DNA of 64,000 nt, taken from the NCBI RefSeq assembly GCF_000699445.3, contig NC_067198.1, positions 36,484,536 through 36,548,535 of the forward strand, in the 5' to 3' direction. The notes under the pieces were generated by a model. That model saw nothing but the letters and a program-made list of their open reading frames with translations. It was not told where the DNA came from and did not search any database. Made by a program: the position numbers and the translations under genes. Origin of the DNA: Schistosoma haematobium. Its lineage: Eukaryota > Platyhelminthes > Trematoda > Strigeidida > Schistosomatidae. Within the stretch, counting starts at the first letter, position 1; each line of letters starts with the position of its first letter. Positions 1-11,400 of this stretch are shown here, piece after piece.

Positions 1-288
1 TTGGTTGTGAGATATCAACTCACTGAAGACAATGGTATACGGTGACACAACTTCGTGGATTGGTTGAAGTTAGACATCAACAGCGTCGGATGCCGAACAG
101 CTCAGTGGTCTAATGGTTAAGCGCTCGCGCGCGGGACTGATTGGTCCTGGATTCGAATCTCGCCGGGGGCGGGATCGTGGATGCGCACTACTGGGCAGTC
201 CCATACTAGGATGAAACGGCCGTCCAGTGCTTCCAGGTTTTCCATGGTGGTTTAGATTCAATTGACTCATGATTTCAATCCGTGAAGT
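1..288 (+). mobile_element. tRNA-derived SINE with hammerhead-like region (Sm-alpha type), left end cut by window
   Basis: A tRNA-like pol III promoter is visible: A-box-like GCTCAGTGGTCTAATGG near 109 and a B-box-like GATTCGAATC near 150. Downstream, 188-235 has the hammerhead layout, but the core is mutated (CTGGGCA where CTGANGA is expected) and the stem II closing pair is altered, so this copy is probably catalytically dead. It ends with the family 3' segment (CATGATTTCAA). At least ten related copies lie in the first 15 kb on both strands. That schistosome SINEs of this type carry hammerheads is established knowledge; the assignment of this copy is by motif order. Confidence 0.85.
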
Positions 289-386
289 AATCAAGATTAG
301 TCAATAATTTTTTCCTTATTACATAGTAATTGTCAAGTCAATAATTTTATGAATTGGCGTTTTTATCTTAAGATATATGAATCTTT

Positions 387-791
387 GGTGGCCTGTTTAA
401 ATATCTGAGCTATTTTGGCCCTTTCATCTAGATATTTCAATAAGTTACCTGCTTTTTTGTTTGTTTGTTTGTGTTAACATATTATTATGTCTAATAATTG
501 TATAACTTATTCAAGTAGGTTTATAAAACGTTTACAATCTTTCGGTGTACATGTTATAAAAAAGTTCAACCAGAGATATTATGGTTGCTGCTAATATACA
601 GCGAAATGAATGTACATTATTCAGATATCGATTTATGAACTGCTAACATCTAATTGGCGAATATTTAATATTGAATATCAGGATCGACCAAGAAGTAAGA
701 AATGGAAACTTGTTGAAATACTTTGTACTGACAATTCTATATTTTACCAAAAATATAATATCGAATAAAGCTAATAATAATAATAATAAAT
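387..791 (+). mobile_element. Internally deleted CR1-like LINE derivative (5' end joined to 3' end)
   Basis: The first 270 bases follow the 5' end of the CR1-like element at 51960 (TATCTGAGC, TTCAATAAGTTACCTG, AATTGTATAACTTATTCA). A short patch around 672-684 (ATCAGGATCGACC) matches the endonuclease region near 52362-52374. From about 704 (GAAACTTGTTGAAATAC) it matches that family's 3' UTR and ends in a TAA-repeat tail. Two internal deletions remove almost all coding sequence. Being both 5'- and 3'-complete, it is not an ordinary 5'-truncated copy. Confidence 0.75.
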
Positions 792-894
792 AAGGAAAGA
801 AACATGTTAGATAGGGTGCTTCTAAGTATGTATTACAATGAGGTTGATTATTTTGAAAAAGAATGTCTGAATTTAATTTTTTTAGGGAATATTA

Positions 895-1700
895 CACAAT
901 ATTATTGTTAATATTATTATTAATGGCTTTATCCAATATTATATTTTGGTACAATATAGAATTTTCAGCACAGGGTATTTCAACAAGTTTCTTATACCAA
1001 AAACAGAAACAAAGACAAAAAAAGAAAAAGACGTTTAAGAAAAAAATCTGAAAAACTGTACAACTTTCCAAATTAGAGACATGTTAAGAATGCAAGTTAG
1101 TGACTAGGTTAACTCTAACAACCTGTTCGTCACAGAGTATATTTGCTAGGTAAGGTATTATAGAACTTTTATACTTTTGCTTGCGTGCATGGATTTTAAT
1201 GTAATTTCGTCTCGTTCTACCAGAAGATATACAAGGAGAAAGATATGAGTGAAGGAGATGGTTAGTATCTGATAAAATAACACCTGCCAGGAGTTTGCAT
1301 GACTTTAGATGTCTATCCACAATCATATTAATTATGACCTCAAAAGACTCACCACACACCTTGATAACTGCCCTCATCACTCTCCGTAATACAGCAAAGT
1401 CTTTTCTCAAAAGCCCGGGAAAGAATAATGGAGAACAGTAAGTACTAATAGGTAATATGCAAGAATTGACAAATTGTAAGAGGAAATGACGAGTAATCCC
1501 CAGAGCATGCAATCTCTTTATGCAGTAAGTCAGACGGCAAACCTTCTTCGATAACAATAAAACGTGAAAAGACGAAGAGTGTTCAGAGGAAAAGGTGACA
1601 CCAAGAAAATTGACCTTCGACATTGTGTTTATCAAATAGTCTCGATTAGCACAAGCATTATGGGATCTCAAAATGGTGTTTAGATGCCGTCCAAATGTAT
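895..1700 (-). pseudogene. CR1-like (SR1-type) LINE, 5'-truncated 3' fragment with RT C-terminus
   Basis: The minus strand encodes about 205 residues of the C-terminal part of a CR1/SR1-like reverse transcriptase (from the segment GRHLNTILRSH to the end NLHS at 1084). A 3' UTR follows and ends in an ATTAATAATA-type tail near 895. The reading frame is intact across this fragment, and it provides the uninterrupted version of the site that is split at 53850/54527 in the copy at 51960-54865. The palm and endonuclease domains are missing, so it cannot act on its own. Confidence 0.85.
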
Positions 1701-3084
1701 AAAAGCTATGTTTGGCATTAGTCAACTACACAATCTAATAATTTTAATGAACGACTTTATTATTCACTTCTTTCCTACTATCTATTTTTAAAAGAGGTCC
1801 AGCTGGAAATATTTAGGTCCATGAAAGGCAAAAATGTAAAAAGAAACCATGTTACTTAAATGACAAACAGTTCCTTTGCTTTGGAAGCGTAAACATAAAA
1901 TATAGTTACACATCGAATTTGTAAGAACTTCTGCTCTGTTTTATGGTATATGAAATCGTACTTTGTCTCCCTCTCTCTCTCCCTCTCCCAGAATATTGAA
2001 CATATACGTTCACGAGATGTAATAGAATTCTAAATTAAATTATTCCATTACATCATATTTTAATGGTGCCTACTGTGAATAACAAATGATGACCTGTCTT
2101 ACCATTCCTTTTTGCCTTTATATCAAAAGGATTTTATTGTAACTGTTATATCCCAACGAGAATTATGAATGGTGACAATCGACAACTATTTATAGACCGA
2201 TACGATAGATATATATTTATTTTTAAGTAACTAAACTATGCATATTCATGTTCTTTTTATTATAAGCTTTATTTAAACCCATAGATTATTATTATACGAT
2301 TTGATGTTCTTGAGTTATTCCCAGTCTATTAATGACAGTCTCCTACATCCAAATCCACTTTTGTCTAGATCTTGTACAGATGTTGTTTTCTATTTTATGG
2401 TACAATGTGGTCTGCTAGATTTTCATACAAACCCAGTATGTTTGAAATACACGATTCATGTCGCAGAGAGTGAAATTGATGTTCTGAACTCAACAGGCAG
2501 GTCTAGACAGGAATAGGGACCGATAAGCACTCTAGACTGCTCGTACGGGTTTATGCATCATTGGTCCGATCGATAAATCACTGTTCTCTAATTGGCGATA
2601 TCACTACGTTATATATTAATAGGGCACAAAGCCACAAATTATAACAGTAACGGTTGATCTTTTCATAAGTTAAAACAACTAAATTAATCATACTGACTAT
2701 ATGTTCTAAAAAAGTGATTATGATCAAGTTAGTTTATAAGCAAATTCGTTTATAATTAAATCACTTGCTTCACATTCTATGTAGTTTACAATAAACAAAA
2801 CGTTTCTAGCAAGAATACTTAGAATTCTTTTGTCTATTATGTATTTAGTATGAAATATATTTCAGACTAAATCGATAAAACTTTATAGATCAACGTTCAA
2901 GTTCATAATTTTGCTCTTTACCTATATACATTCAGTTTTCAATCAATTGGTGATAGGACAAACTAACTAATGGAATCGACAGTTAATACTTAATTTATAG
3001 TTAATTAATTCACATTATTTCAGTTTCTACAAATAACTTACGAAAAGAAAGCAACTAAAAATATACATGAAATGATTTTGTGAT
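1701..3084. other. AT-rich intergenic stretch, no gene recognised
   Basis: It holds a short CT-rich microsatellite (about 1967-1990) and a 71-codon plus-strand open frame at 2301-2516 with no recognisable features. No SINE or LINE signature was seen. Confidence 0.5.
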
Positions 3085-3724
3085 GAGACTGTAATTTATA
3101 GACAAACCAATCAGATATAAGATAACAAGTCTTAAATTTTGGCGTGAAATTCATGCATACATTTGGCTAAATAGCGTTTCGGCATTATAGCTGATGCCAG
3201 TTCGTGATGAAAACCCTAAATCTAATTCCTAACCCTAACTATCAACTGTGAATAATAATCTTTATTCTTCATACAGGTTTATAACTCTTATTTAGTCTTA
3301 ATCAATAGGCGTCCATTCTCAAGGTCACTTCAGCGTCGGTAAAAGATCGTCCATAAATTATGGTTTCACCGATTTTGTTTAAAATAGTTTGAGCACATAG
3401 TGATGAAAAAAAGAGGCGGGATCAAACAATTTTATCGGAGTGAAACTACAAACTATGGACGACCCTTGAGTGATGGGAAGATGGCCTTGGGAATATCTAC
3501 TTAGTTAACAGGGCTAAATAAGTGTTATAAACCTGTGTGAATAATAAGAATTATGATTCACAGTTGATGGTTAGGGTTAGGAATTAAATTTAGGGTGTTC
3601 ATCATGAACTGACATAAACTAAAATGGCTAAATGCTCTTTAACCAAATGGATGGATGAATTTCGCATCAAAATCCAAGACGTGATATCATAAATGTAATT
3701 GGTTTGTCCACAAATTATAGTCTC
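3085..3724. mobile_element. 640-bp foldback (long inverted-repeat) element
   Basis: The left half (3085 to about 3380) is the diverged reverse complement of the right half (about 3425-3724). The two arms share, for example, GACAAACCAAT, GCGAAATTCAT/GTGAAATTCAT, AATTCCTAACCCTAAC, CAACTGTGAAT and CAGGTTTATAA. The inner part also pairs (CGTCCATA with TATGGACG), so the whole element folds into one imperfect hairpin with a loop of some 40 bases. No ORF and no clear target-site duplication are seen. A related terminus (GTTCGTCCATAAAAT) occurs near 60344. Confidence 0.8.
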
Positions 3725-4021
3725 GCTGTTGTATTCTCTAAGCATTTAAAAGTATACAGTCTCATTATAATCATTCTTTTCAGTTACAAATTATCTTTAT
3801 TATCTTAGTATTAAATGATAAAATGAGAAAAAGTAGATCTTCACTATTCATTAAGATGACAGAAAAGTCATCCCAAAACTATTTTTTATCAAAGATTTTA
3901 CCATTAATTTACGATAATCAATTTCTTATGTGGGAATCAATAACTATAACTAGATAACCCACTTTAATTATTCCTAAATAATATCATTATATCCGCATAT
4001 TTATAATATTATAATAATTGA

Positions 4022-4145
4022 ATAGTTGAGATCATGAGTCAGTTGAAGTTAGATCATCATGGAAAACCTGGAAGTGTTGGACAGCCGTTTCGTCCTATTG
4101 TAGAACGTCTCAGAAGTGCGAATCTATGATTCCGCCTCGCGAGAT
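4022..4145 (-). mobile_element. SINE fragment (Sm-alpha type, 3' half)
   Basis: Minus-strand 3' half of the SINE: the GAGATCATGAGTCA end, the degenerate hammerhead region and the start of the tRNA-like part. The hammerhead core is disrupted (TGAGACG) and the tRNA A box is lost. Confidence 0.8.
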
Positions 4146-4349
4146 TTTTTGATTTCTATTTCATTATCTTATCTTAGATAGTAGATTAAGTCAATATTTT
4201 TATTGAACATATTCATTTCACAAATATTTTAGGTATCTAAATAGATGAAGCTTCATAATTTTACTACGAAATCTGTAAAATTTCTATTCATGACAATATG
4301 AATAATCAGAATGGTATTACTAGTATGGGGGTTGTGGAGATTATTACGT

Positions 4350-4655
4350 TTTTGATTGAGATCATGAACCGATTGATGTTAGACCACCACCTTCGGAAAC
4401 CTGGAAGCACTGGACGGCCGTTTCGTCCTATTGTGGGACTCCTCAGCAGTGCGCATCCACGATCCCGCTCGCGGGATTCGAACCCAGGGCCTTCGGTCTC
4501 GCGCGCGAACGCTTAACCAACCAGACCACTGAGCCGGCATCCAGTGGTGATAGTGTCTAACATCAACCAATCCACGAAATTGCGCGACCAACTTCCATTG
4601 TACTGAGGTAGATACCTGTCTCTACCCGACTGATCACGGCTTCTCACTAGAATGG
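4350..4655 (-). mobile_element. Near-complete SINE (Sm-alpha type)
   Basis: On the minus strand the order is leader (AGTGAGAAGCCGTGATCA), tRNA-like region with a B box (GGGTTCGAATCC), hammerhead motif, then the 3' end with TCATGATCTCAA-like sequence. This copy holds the best-preserved hammerhead in the window. Confidence 0.88.
4407..4452 (-). ncRNA. Hammerhead ribozyme motif within SINE
   Basis: Read on the minus strand: stem I strand GCACTG, core CTGAGGA, stem II GTCC-loop-GGAC, GAAA, stem III self-pairing CGGCCG, cleavage triplet GTC, and the closing stem I strand CAGTGC. All invariant core bases are present; the one difference from CTGATGA is at position 7, which is known to tolerate any base. 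Stem I extends on both sides (GGATGC / GCTTCC). Catalytic activity is inferred and not shown. Confidence 0.75.
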
Positions 4656-6005
4656 TATTAATCTAAATCAACGTCACTCTAAAAATATCTGTATTTATCT
4701 ATCTAAAATAAAGAACAAACATGAGATTTATAATTAATACTTAAAATTATAGAAAAAATCTTGCTATTCAAACCCCCTTTGTGTATTCAAAAACAGTTTA
4801 TTGTCATCTTCAACCCACCCTGATAATATTAACTTATTATCCAAAGTAATGAAGTTTCATATTGTTTTCACATTATTTCTTTATTATCCTTGTCCCCTTT
4901 TGCCCTTCATTTCTAGTCTAGTTAACCTTTAATTCTTCAAATGTAAATGTTCTTAACAAATATATTGTGTGTAGCCAATTTGTTCGAAAGGTATTGAGCT
5001 TGTAGCGGTAAATAAATCCCAAAAATAAATAGCTCTATAAGTTTTCGACATTGGATGCTGACCACATGTTTTAATGGACTCACCTAGCTGAAGGCGCTCG
5101 GTCATGCATCCGCACCAGATCACGAGTGGGAACGCCGTGCTCAACATCTACTGCAATCGCTAGCCGAATTAGATCAGACGATTCTCGATATATTGATATC
5201 ACATCAAATATATCTTCCAATCTCCTCGATTCTGTCTTTTGATTTCTCTTGGTGGGTACGAGTTATATTAGGTGTTACTGGTTAAAGCGTTGTCAAACAC
5301 TGAATACCTGTGCCATCTTCAAGCTAATATATCACATAATTCTGATAAACATCTTCTTATTACACTATCAAAATTTATCAAAGAGACTAATTGCTTCAAA
5401 TCTTGTTATTGCTCGAAGTAATTCAATGACCTAAGAGTAACAATTAGATTTTATTTATTTATTGTAAAGTATTTTCATCTGATTTTGATATAACTATTTA
5501 CTTCGGAAAAGAAAGTATTCCAAATCTGTAAAAGTTAAAATAAACCATGGATATAAATCGGTAATTAGTTAGCAATTTTCTTTCTTCTTTTAAAAAGGAT
5601 CAAACACGTATCTCCCATTCATAAGATTTGATGAATGTCCTTCAATGATGTGAACTTTTTGAACTAACTAAAAACTTTCGTTTGATATTTAAATTTTAGG
5701 TCACAAGATTAAATTAAGACAAATTATACTGAAATGAATTATCAACATTGGAGACTAAGGGAGATGTTTTATCCTTGATACGTTTCAAACTATGGAGAAA
5801 CTATTGTGATATAATCATACTTCTATAAGTCTACTTAATATAGTCGTTAATTTATTAAGTCCAATCACAACACATCTGGCTACGTCAATAAAAACTAATC
5901 ACTTTGACTCAACATGTTGTGCCCAATAAGTATAATGACAGCCCTTTTTAGTTTATTTATACCAGTCAGTCATAACATTAGAAAATCCAGTTGAATTACT
6001 TGGTA
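4656..6005. other. AT-rich intergenic stretch, no gene recognised
   Basis: No convincing ORF, RNA gene or repeat recognised. Confidence 0.45.
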
Positions 6006-6500
6006 ATGAGATAATGGAGAAGATTTGTAGCTCAGGTGGATGATTTTGATAGAGTTTTGTTCTCTGAGTTGGATGGTTTGGTCATGGAGCTCTCATCGTT
6101 CTCATGAACGACACCATCAGCAGAAACTTCAGGTAGAAGTGAATTATTCGAATTTCTTCACATGTGGCTCACAGCTTGTCCTGTAGACCTTGATGTTGGT
6201 GTAGTGAGAAGCCGTGATCAGTGGAGTTCAACCAGGTCTGTTGTGAAATAGTGACTCACTGAAGACAATGGTGGACGACGACGCAATTTCGTGGATTGGT
6301 TGAAGTTAGATATTAATACCGTTGGATACTAGCTCAAAGGTCTAGTGGTTAAGTGTTCGCACACGAGACTGATAAGTCCTGGGTTCGAATCTCATGGGGC
6401 GGGACCGTGGATGTGTCCCATACTAGGATGAAACAGCCGTCCAGTGCTTCCAGGTTTTTCGTGGTGATCTAGCTTCAAATGACTCATGAATTCAATTGTT
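6006..6500 (+). mobile_element. SINE (Sm-alpha type) with extended 5' leader
   Basis: The 3' part (from about 6210) is the usual SINE: leader with CTCACTGAAGACAATGG, tRNA-like region with B box GGGTTCGAATC, then the 3' end. The hammerhead is partly deleted (the bases between GGATG and TCCCATACTAGG, including the CTGANGA core, are gone). Sequence from 6006 to 6190 looks like an additional repetitive leader; whether it belongs to the same insertion is uncertain. Confidence 0.75.
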
Positions 6501-7597
6501 AAATTACTGCAATCTCCACCAAACCCTTCTCTGATTTAACCGGTTATCAAATTTTTATTTAATTTTCAATACCTCTATAATTGAAGTCAGCCTGTAATAA
6601 AAATCGGTTTCATTGTAATACTTATTCTAAGTATACCATGTAAGTTTATTAGAAAAAATTTCAAAGCCTATACTGTTAGCCTAGATCTATTTCATTACAT
6701 TTAATCATATTACAGTATTTTGTAAGTATCAGTGTTAAGGTTAAACTTGGTAGTTTCGAATAAACTGAGCATTTGGTAGAAAGTTAATGATAAATATATT
6801 TCTTATTGTATTTCAGTAAGTAGAAAAATTGTATTTTAGATGTTTTGTAACTTAGGGAAGGTCACTTCTTCAGAGAATTCATAGTTTATCTTCATTCAGC
6901 AAAACGTGATAATGAAGCTTAAAGCATTACCAGGAATAAGAGGTGATAGGATGCAGGGACTTTTTAACATCAATGACTTTATACTTTGTTGGAATTTACA
7001 GGTTCAGGTATTTCTACCAACATCCGGTTCCGAATAAAGTATTGAACATTCACTACACCCGAGTTTCAGATTCATAAGCAGAGCATAACAACAGCTTCAA
7101 CAAGATCGAATAAAATTTCTAAGTGGAAAAAGGTAAATGGTTTGGATATAGAGTTTTCAAGATTACAGTGAGAAACCATAATCAGTGTTTTTAACAAAGC
7201 TAGACATTTATCCAATTATGAAAGCGAATGAATATTGCTCTCCATGGTATAAAATGAATTCAACTTTCTGAACTGGTAAATGAATATTCACTAGCTGAAC
7301 AATACATCATTTATTGTGAGACTTAAAGTATAAAACACTCATTTTGAACTTGGTAGTTGTTGAACACTGCTGATGAGTCCCAACTTATGGAGAAACAGCC
7401 AAAGAAGCGGCCTACATCAAGTCACGAAACGCCGGAGATACAATTATTTACCACATTATTACGTATATTGATGTATCCATATTGACAACGGGTTTATAAC
7501 AGAATTTCCAACAGCTAGAAAAAACTGATAGTCTATTAAATTATTATTTAGAAATTATATTGGAAACTTTGGTAGTAAAATATAATTCTACTATTTA
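6501..7597. other. Non-coding stretch with a possible hammerhead-like repeat end
   Basis: Mostly AT-rich. At 7370-7430 there is a CTGATGA followed by GTCC and, further on, two GAAAC boxes (7392 and 7426), next to CACGAAACGCCGGAGATA. This resembles the end of a retroelement with a decayed hammerhead, but stems I and III do not pair convincingly. Confidence 0.3.
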
Positions 7598-7598
7598 C

Positions 7599-7631
<33 letters not shown>
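7598..7631. repeat. (TTA)n microsatellite
   Basis: About eleven ATT/TTA units directly upstream of the start codon at 7648. Confidence 0.95.
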
Positions 7632-7647
7632 CAAGGCTGCAATTAAA

Positions 7648-8049
7648 ATGAATCGTTTATACAAAGAATCAAGAAAATTAGCCAGACGAAGTCGAAATGA
7701 AAAGAAGCAAAGTTTGAAATCTTATCGAAAACATTCTAGCAAATTTAGAGGTAAACGAAACTCAACAAGAGGAACAGAAGAAGAAGAAAATGAAGAACCA
7801 CCACCACCACCACAACAACAACAACAAGACCTAGAACAAACACTGAAGGATGAAGTATTACATAATCAAAATAATGAAACAATTACATTAGAAACAAAAC
7901 TAACAAATCAATCATCAGTATTATCCCCTTTTCTGCCAGTTATTTATCCAAATGAAGTTGTATCATTAACATCTAAACGGAATACTTCAGAAAGTACTTT
8001 AAATGAGTCAGAATTTAAACAAGGCCAGATCAATACTGAATTGATTAAA
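7648..8049 (+). CDS. Unknown protein, exon 1 (of at least 3)
   Basis: It begins with ATG at 7648 in a good context (A at -3) and runs 134 codons to a consensus donor GTAAGT at 8050, phase 0. The N-terminus is strongly basic (MNRLYKESRKLARRSRNEKK), followed by a glutamate run and the low-complexity tract PPPPPQQQQQ (about residues 51-60), then a serine/threonine-rich, probably disordered part. It joins in frame to exons at 12276-12810 and 15148-15242 to give 343 residues. I do not recognise the family. The frame stays open upstream into the TTA repeat, so a more upstream exon or start is possible. The basic, low-complexity N-terminus would suit a nuclear or cytoskeletal protein, but that is only inference. 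Confidence 0.75.
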
Positions 8050-8454
8050 GTAAGTTCATCATATTATGCATTAAATTTATTAAAATAAAATTAACCGCAT
8101 TTATTTTATTGATTGTGTGAAACATAACAACAAGCAGGAGATAAGTATTTACTATGAAAAGTTACCAAGTATTTATATAAAATTTAATACATAACCTCTA
8201 ATCATCCATTTACATCTTTCGAAGCGTTCTGCCATCTGAAGGGTCTTGTCGTTTAGTCTCCAAGTGTTCAGCCAACCCCGTGCATTCAATGCACTGGAAC
8301 TAATCATTCTGTCTGACAATTATAACAAATTCGATGTCACGTTCTACTACACACTACTTACAAACAATCTTGTGACTAGCGTCCATTACAACTTTTGTAT
8401 ATAGGATAAATGGATTGTTGACAAGAGATATTGAAATTTATTCTCTTTTGCTTT

Positions 8455-8712
8455 CACTAGTTGAAATCATGAGTCAATTGAAGCTAGATCACCATGGGAA
8501 ACCTGGAAGCACTGGACGGCCGTTTCATCCTAGTATGGGACTCCTCAGAAGTGCGCATCCACGATCCCACCCTCCACGAAATTCTAACCCAGAACCTGTC
8601 ATTCTCGCGCCAGGCGCTTAACCATTAGATCACTGAGCTATTCGGCATCCAACGGTGTTAATGTCTAACTTCAACCAACCCATGAAGTTGTGCCACCGTA
8701 CACCATTGTCTT
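8455..8712 (-). mobile_element. SINE (Sm-alpha type)
   Basis: Minus-strand copy with 3' end, hammerhead region (core CTGAGGA kept, stem II closing GGAT instead of GGAC) and tRNA-like part; the B box is damaged (GGGTTAGAATTT). Confidence 0.85.
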
Positions 8713-8929
8713 TTGTTTTATTGCTACAAGGATTGGAAGCTATTTTTATAAGTTTGAAAAGACGAATAAAAATATGGGGGTTTTGTGGAGACTGTTGAAT
8801 TTTCATAATTTATTCCACGGACTGATTTTAGAATAACAAGTCACAGAAAACTAGAAAACATCAAGCGGCTCTTTCATCCAAAACTACTCAACAGTACACG
8901 TCAGCGGTCCACTACGACCAGTGGAGTTT

Positions 8930-9185
8930 AATCATATCGAGTATGAGGCCTTGGAAGATAGTTGCACAATTTAGCGAATTGATTGATGCTAGTAATATAA
9001 ACTACTGGCTGCTAACTCAGTAGTCTAGAGGTTACGTGCTTACTGTGGTATTCAAAGGTTGTATGTTTGATTATCGGTGTAGTTTTGGAGGTACAGTGGT
9101 GTGGAATAGTATAATACGACAAAATAACTGTCCAGTGCTTCTTAGTTTTCAATAGTTATCCAAATGAGACCAGTTCATTATGTGA
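8930..9185 (+). mobile_element. Highly diverged SINE copy
   Basis: Weak but collinear similarity: CAGTGGAGTTTAA, GCTAACTCAGTAGTCTAGAGG, then CTGTCCAGTGCTTC. The tRNA B box and the hammerhead core are eroded. It is much older than the neighbouring copies. Confidence 0.55.
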
Positions 9186-9509
9186 ACTGTAAAAAAAGCA
9201 AGTGACTTATATATTATGGAAAAAAACTATTTTATCGAGTTGAAAATATCAATCAAAACTGTTTACCAGTCAATAAGAAATGCCGTTTCAAGTTTTTTCA
9301 AAACTTTAGTTCATAGTATTTAAATTATTAGAATTATTATTCAGAAGAGAATTTAAAATTAATATCCTTCTTAAGTCTTTATTGTAATATGAAAGTTGGT
9401 CTGGATGCAATCGAATCATGACCTCAACCATTGAAATTACTATGATATCCACAAAACCCTGCTGAAAGTAATCAACATATGCTGACTAATGACTGGCTTC
9501 AAGAGGTAT

Positions 9510-9838
9510 TTCCTGGAGTTCTAGTGAGAAGCAGTGGCCAGTGAAATTCAACCGGGTCTGTTGTGAGATAGTAACTCACTCAAGACGTTGTCGCTCAGTG
9601 TCATGGGTTGGTTGAAGTTAAACATTAACACTGTTGGATGCCGAACAGCTCAGTGATCTAGTGGTTAAGCGCTCGAGCGCGAGACTGATTGGCCCTGAGT
9701 TCGAATCTCGCGGGGGGAGGGATCGTGGATGCGCACTTCTGAGGAGCCCCACAATAGGACGAAATGGCCGTCCAGTGCTTCCAGGTTTTCCATGGTGGTC
9801 TAGCTTCGACTGACTCATGATCTCAACCATTGAAAATC
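9510..9838 (+). mobile_element. Near-complete SINE (Sm-alpha type)
   Basis: Leader, tRNA-like region (GCTCAGTGATCTAGTGG and GAGTTCGAATC) and hammerhead region at 9733-9778 (core CTGAGGA, GAAA, cleavage GTC), followed by the usual 3' end. Stem II has a mismatch (GCCC with GGAC) and stem I a mismatch (GCACTT with CAGTGC), so cleavage activity would be weakened. Confidence 0.88.
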
Positions 9839-10327
9839 AATAAAAATACTTTACACATTCAATGAATATATCCATTTATTACATAAAAATATGATGGTAT
9901 ATATAAATAAGGTATGCATTCATTCAAATATACGTCGAATAAATTAACTTGCTAATTCCTCTATACAACTAAATTGTAAAAAAGGAAATCAGTTAACTAG
10001 ATTATGTAATATGTAATTTGATCTTTTTCTCTAACAAGATTATAATCAATTAATTCACTTTTTTTCATAATTCACTTGGTAATTGTATACTACTAATAAT
10101 GGTAAGTAATTGAATTACCTTTGTAACCAGTTTTAAAATCATTTTACAGTTTGAGCGTTTTTGTTTCTATTAACAACAAAAAAATATATGTTCCTTAGAA
10201 GTTGAAAATGAATGTTTGGTTTTTTTTGTTAATATGAAATAAACATTTAATTTAAATTAGTGTAATTATCATATAGAATGTATTACAAATCTTAATAGTA
10301 TGAAGATAGATTAAAAAGAATGTTTCA

Positions 10328-10475
10328 ATAGTTGAGATCATGAATCAATTGAAACTAGACTATCATAGAAAGCCTGGAAGTACTGGATAGACATTTCGTC
10401 CTACTGTGGGACTTCTCAACAGTGCACATCCATGATCCCACCTCGCGAGATTCGAAACCCAAGACCTATTAGAAA
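10328..10475 (-). mobile_element. SINE fragment (Sm-alpha type, 3' half)
   Basis: Minus-strand 3' end through the hammerhead region to the tRNA B box (TTTCGAATCTCG); the hammerhead core reads TTGAGAA, so it is degenerate. Confidence 0.75.
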
Positions 10476-11239
10476 GATCTAGCATGATCTACTAAAAATA
10501 TAGTTTTCATGAATAAATTTGTGATATATAATGGTAAAAGTAAAACATGATTAGTTACTGCGTGTAGACAATTGGCTACGAGCTATGGACTATTAAAGAT
10601 GTGATTTCTTATCCTTTCATTGATTTCTGCTCTGGACTCACTGAAAGTAATTGTTTGTAATTGTGTAGAATAAAAATATTGTCTAGTCTATGCTCTAGAT
10701 CTATATTCTGAGTTGTGAATCCTGGTTCTGACATATCGTATTACTATTATTATCGGAGTATACCTAGAGTGAGAAAATTAATTTAAACCACCCATTATAT
10801 CAATTTGTTATTATTGTCACCTTTAATAAGTATTTGAAATCAATGTACTACTTAGTAATTAAAATTTTCTAAGTAATATCATAACTGATTTATTGGTTTC
10901 TGGAAAATTCGTATTTACAGATTTCATATAAAATCTCTCGAAAATTGAATAATCCAAAGTATCATTAGGATTTTTAAATAATTTAACAAAAATCAAATTA
11001 AACATTTTTCGTAACTGATTATCAGTATGACGCCAGATGATAGTATAATTACCCGGTTAACGTTTATTATAATTATTATCGTTTGGGATATTTTTAATAA
11101 ACACGTTCGGTATTTTTTTCACCTAGACGAGTTTCGTAGCTGTTTTACCTTTAGATAGTGATAGATTCTGTGTTAAGCGGAACGGTGGACAATGAATAGT
11201 ACCAAAGTACAAATTCGTCTTAGTTGAATAACCACCGAA

Positions 11240-11400
11240 AATATGAAATCCCTGGACGACTGTTTTATCTTAGTATAGAACTCCCAAGCAGTTCCCATTT
11301 ACGCCTCCGCATCTTGTAGTCAAACCCAGGACCCTTGATCTCGCTCACGAACATTTCAACTTCAGATCACTGAGGTATAGCTAAGATCAGTTCGTAATCT
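11240..11400 (-). mobile_element. Diverged SINE fragment (Sm-alpha type)
   Basis: Collinear minus-strand traces of the hammerhead region (CTGGACGAC, TAGTATAGAACTCCCAAGCAG) and of the tRNA-like part (GACCACTGA-type A box, GGGTTTGACTAC B box). Confidence 0.6.

Noticed and set aside
1..200. A genuine tRNA gene (A and B boxes, clover-like region)
   Set aside because: The tRNA-like part recurs in many copies fused to the same non-tRNA sequence and lacks a full acceptor stem, so it is the SINE promoter.
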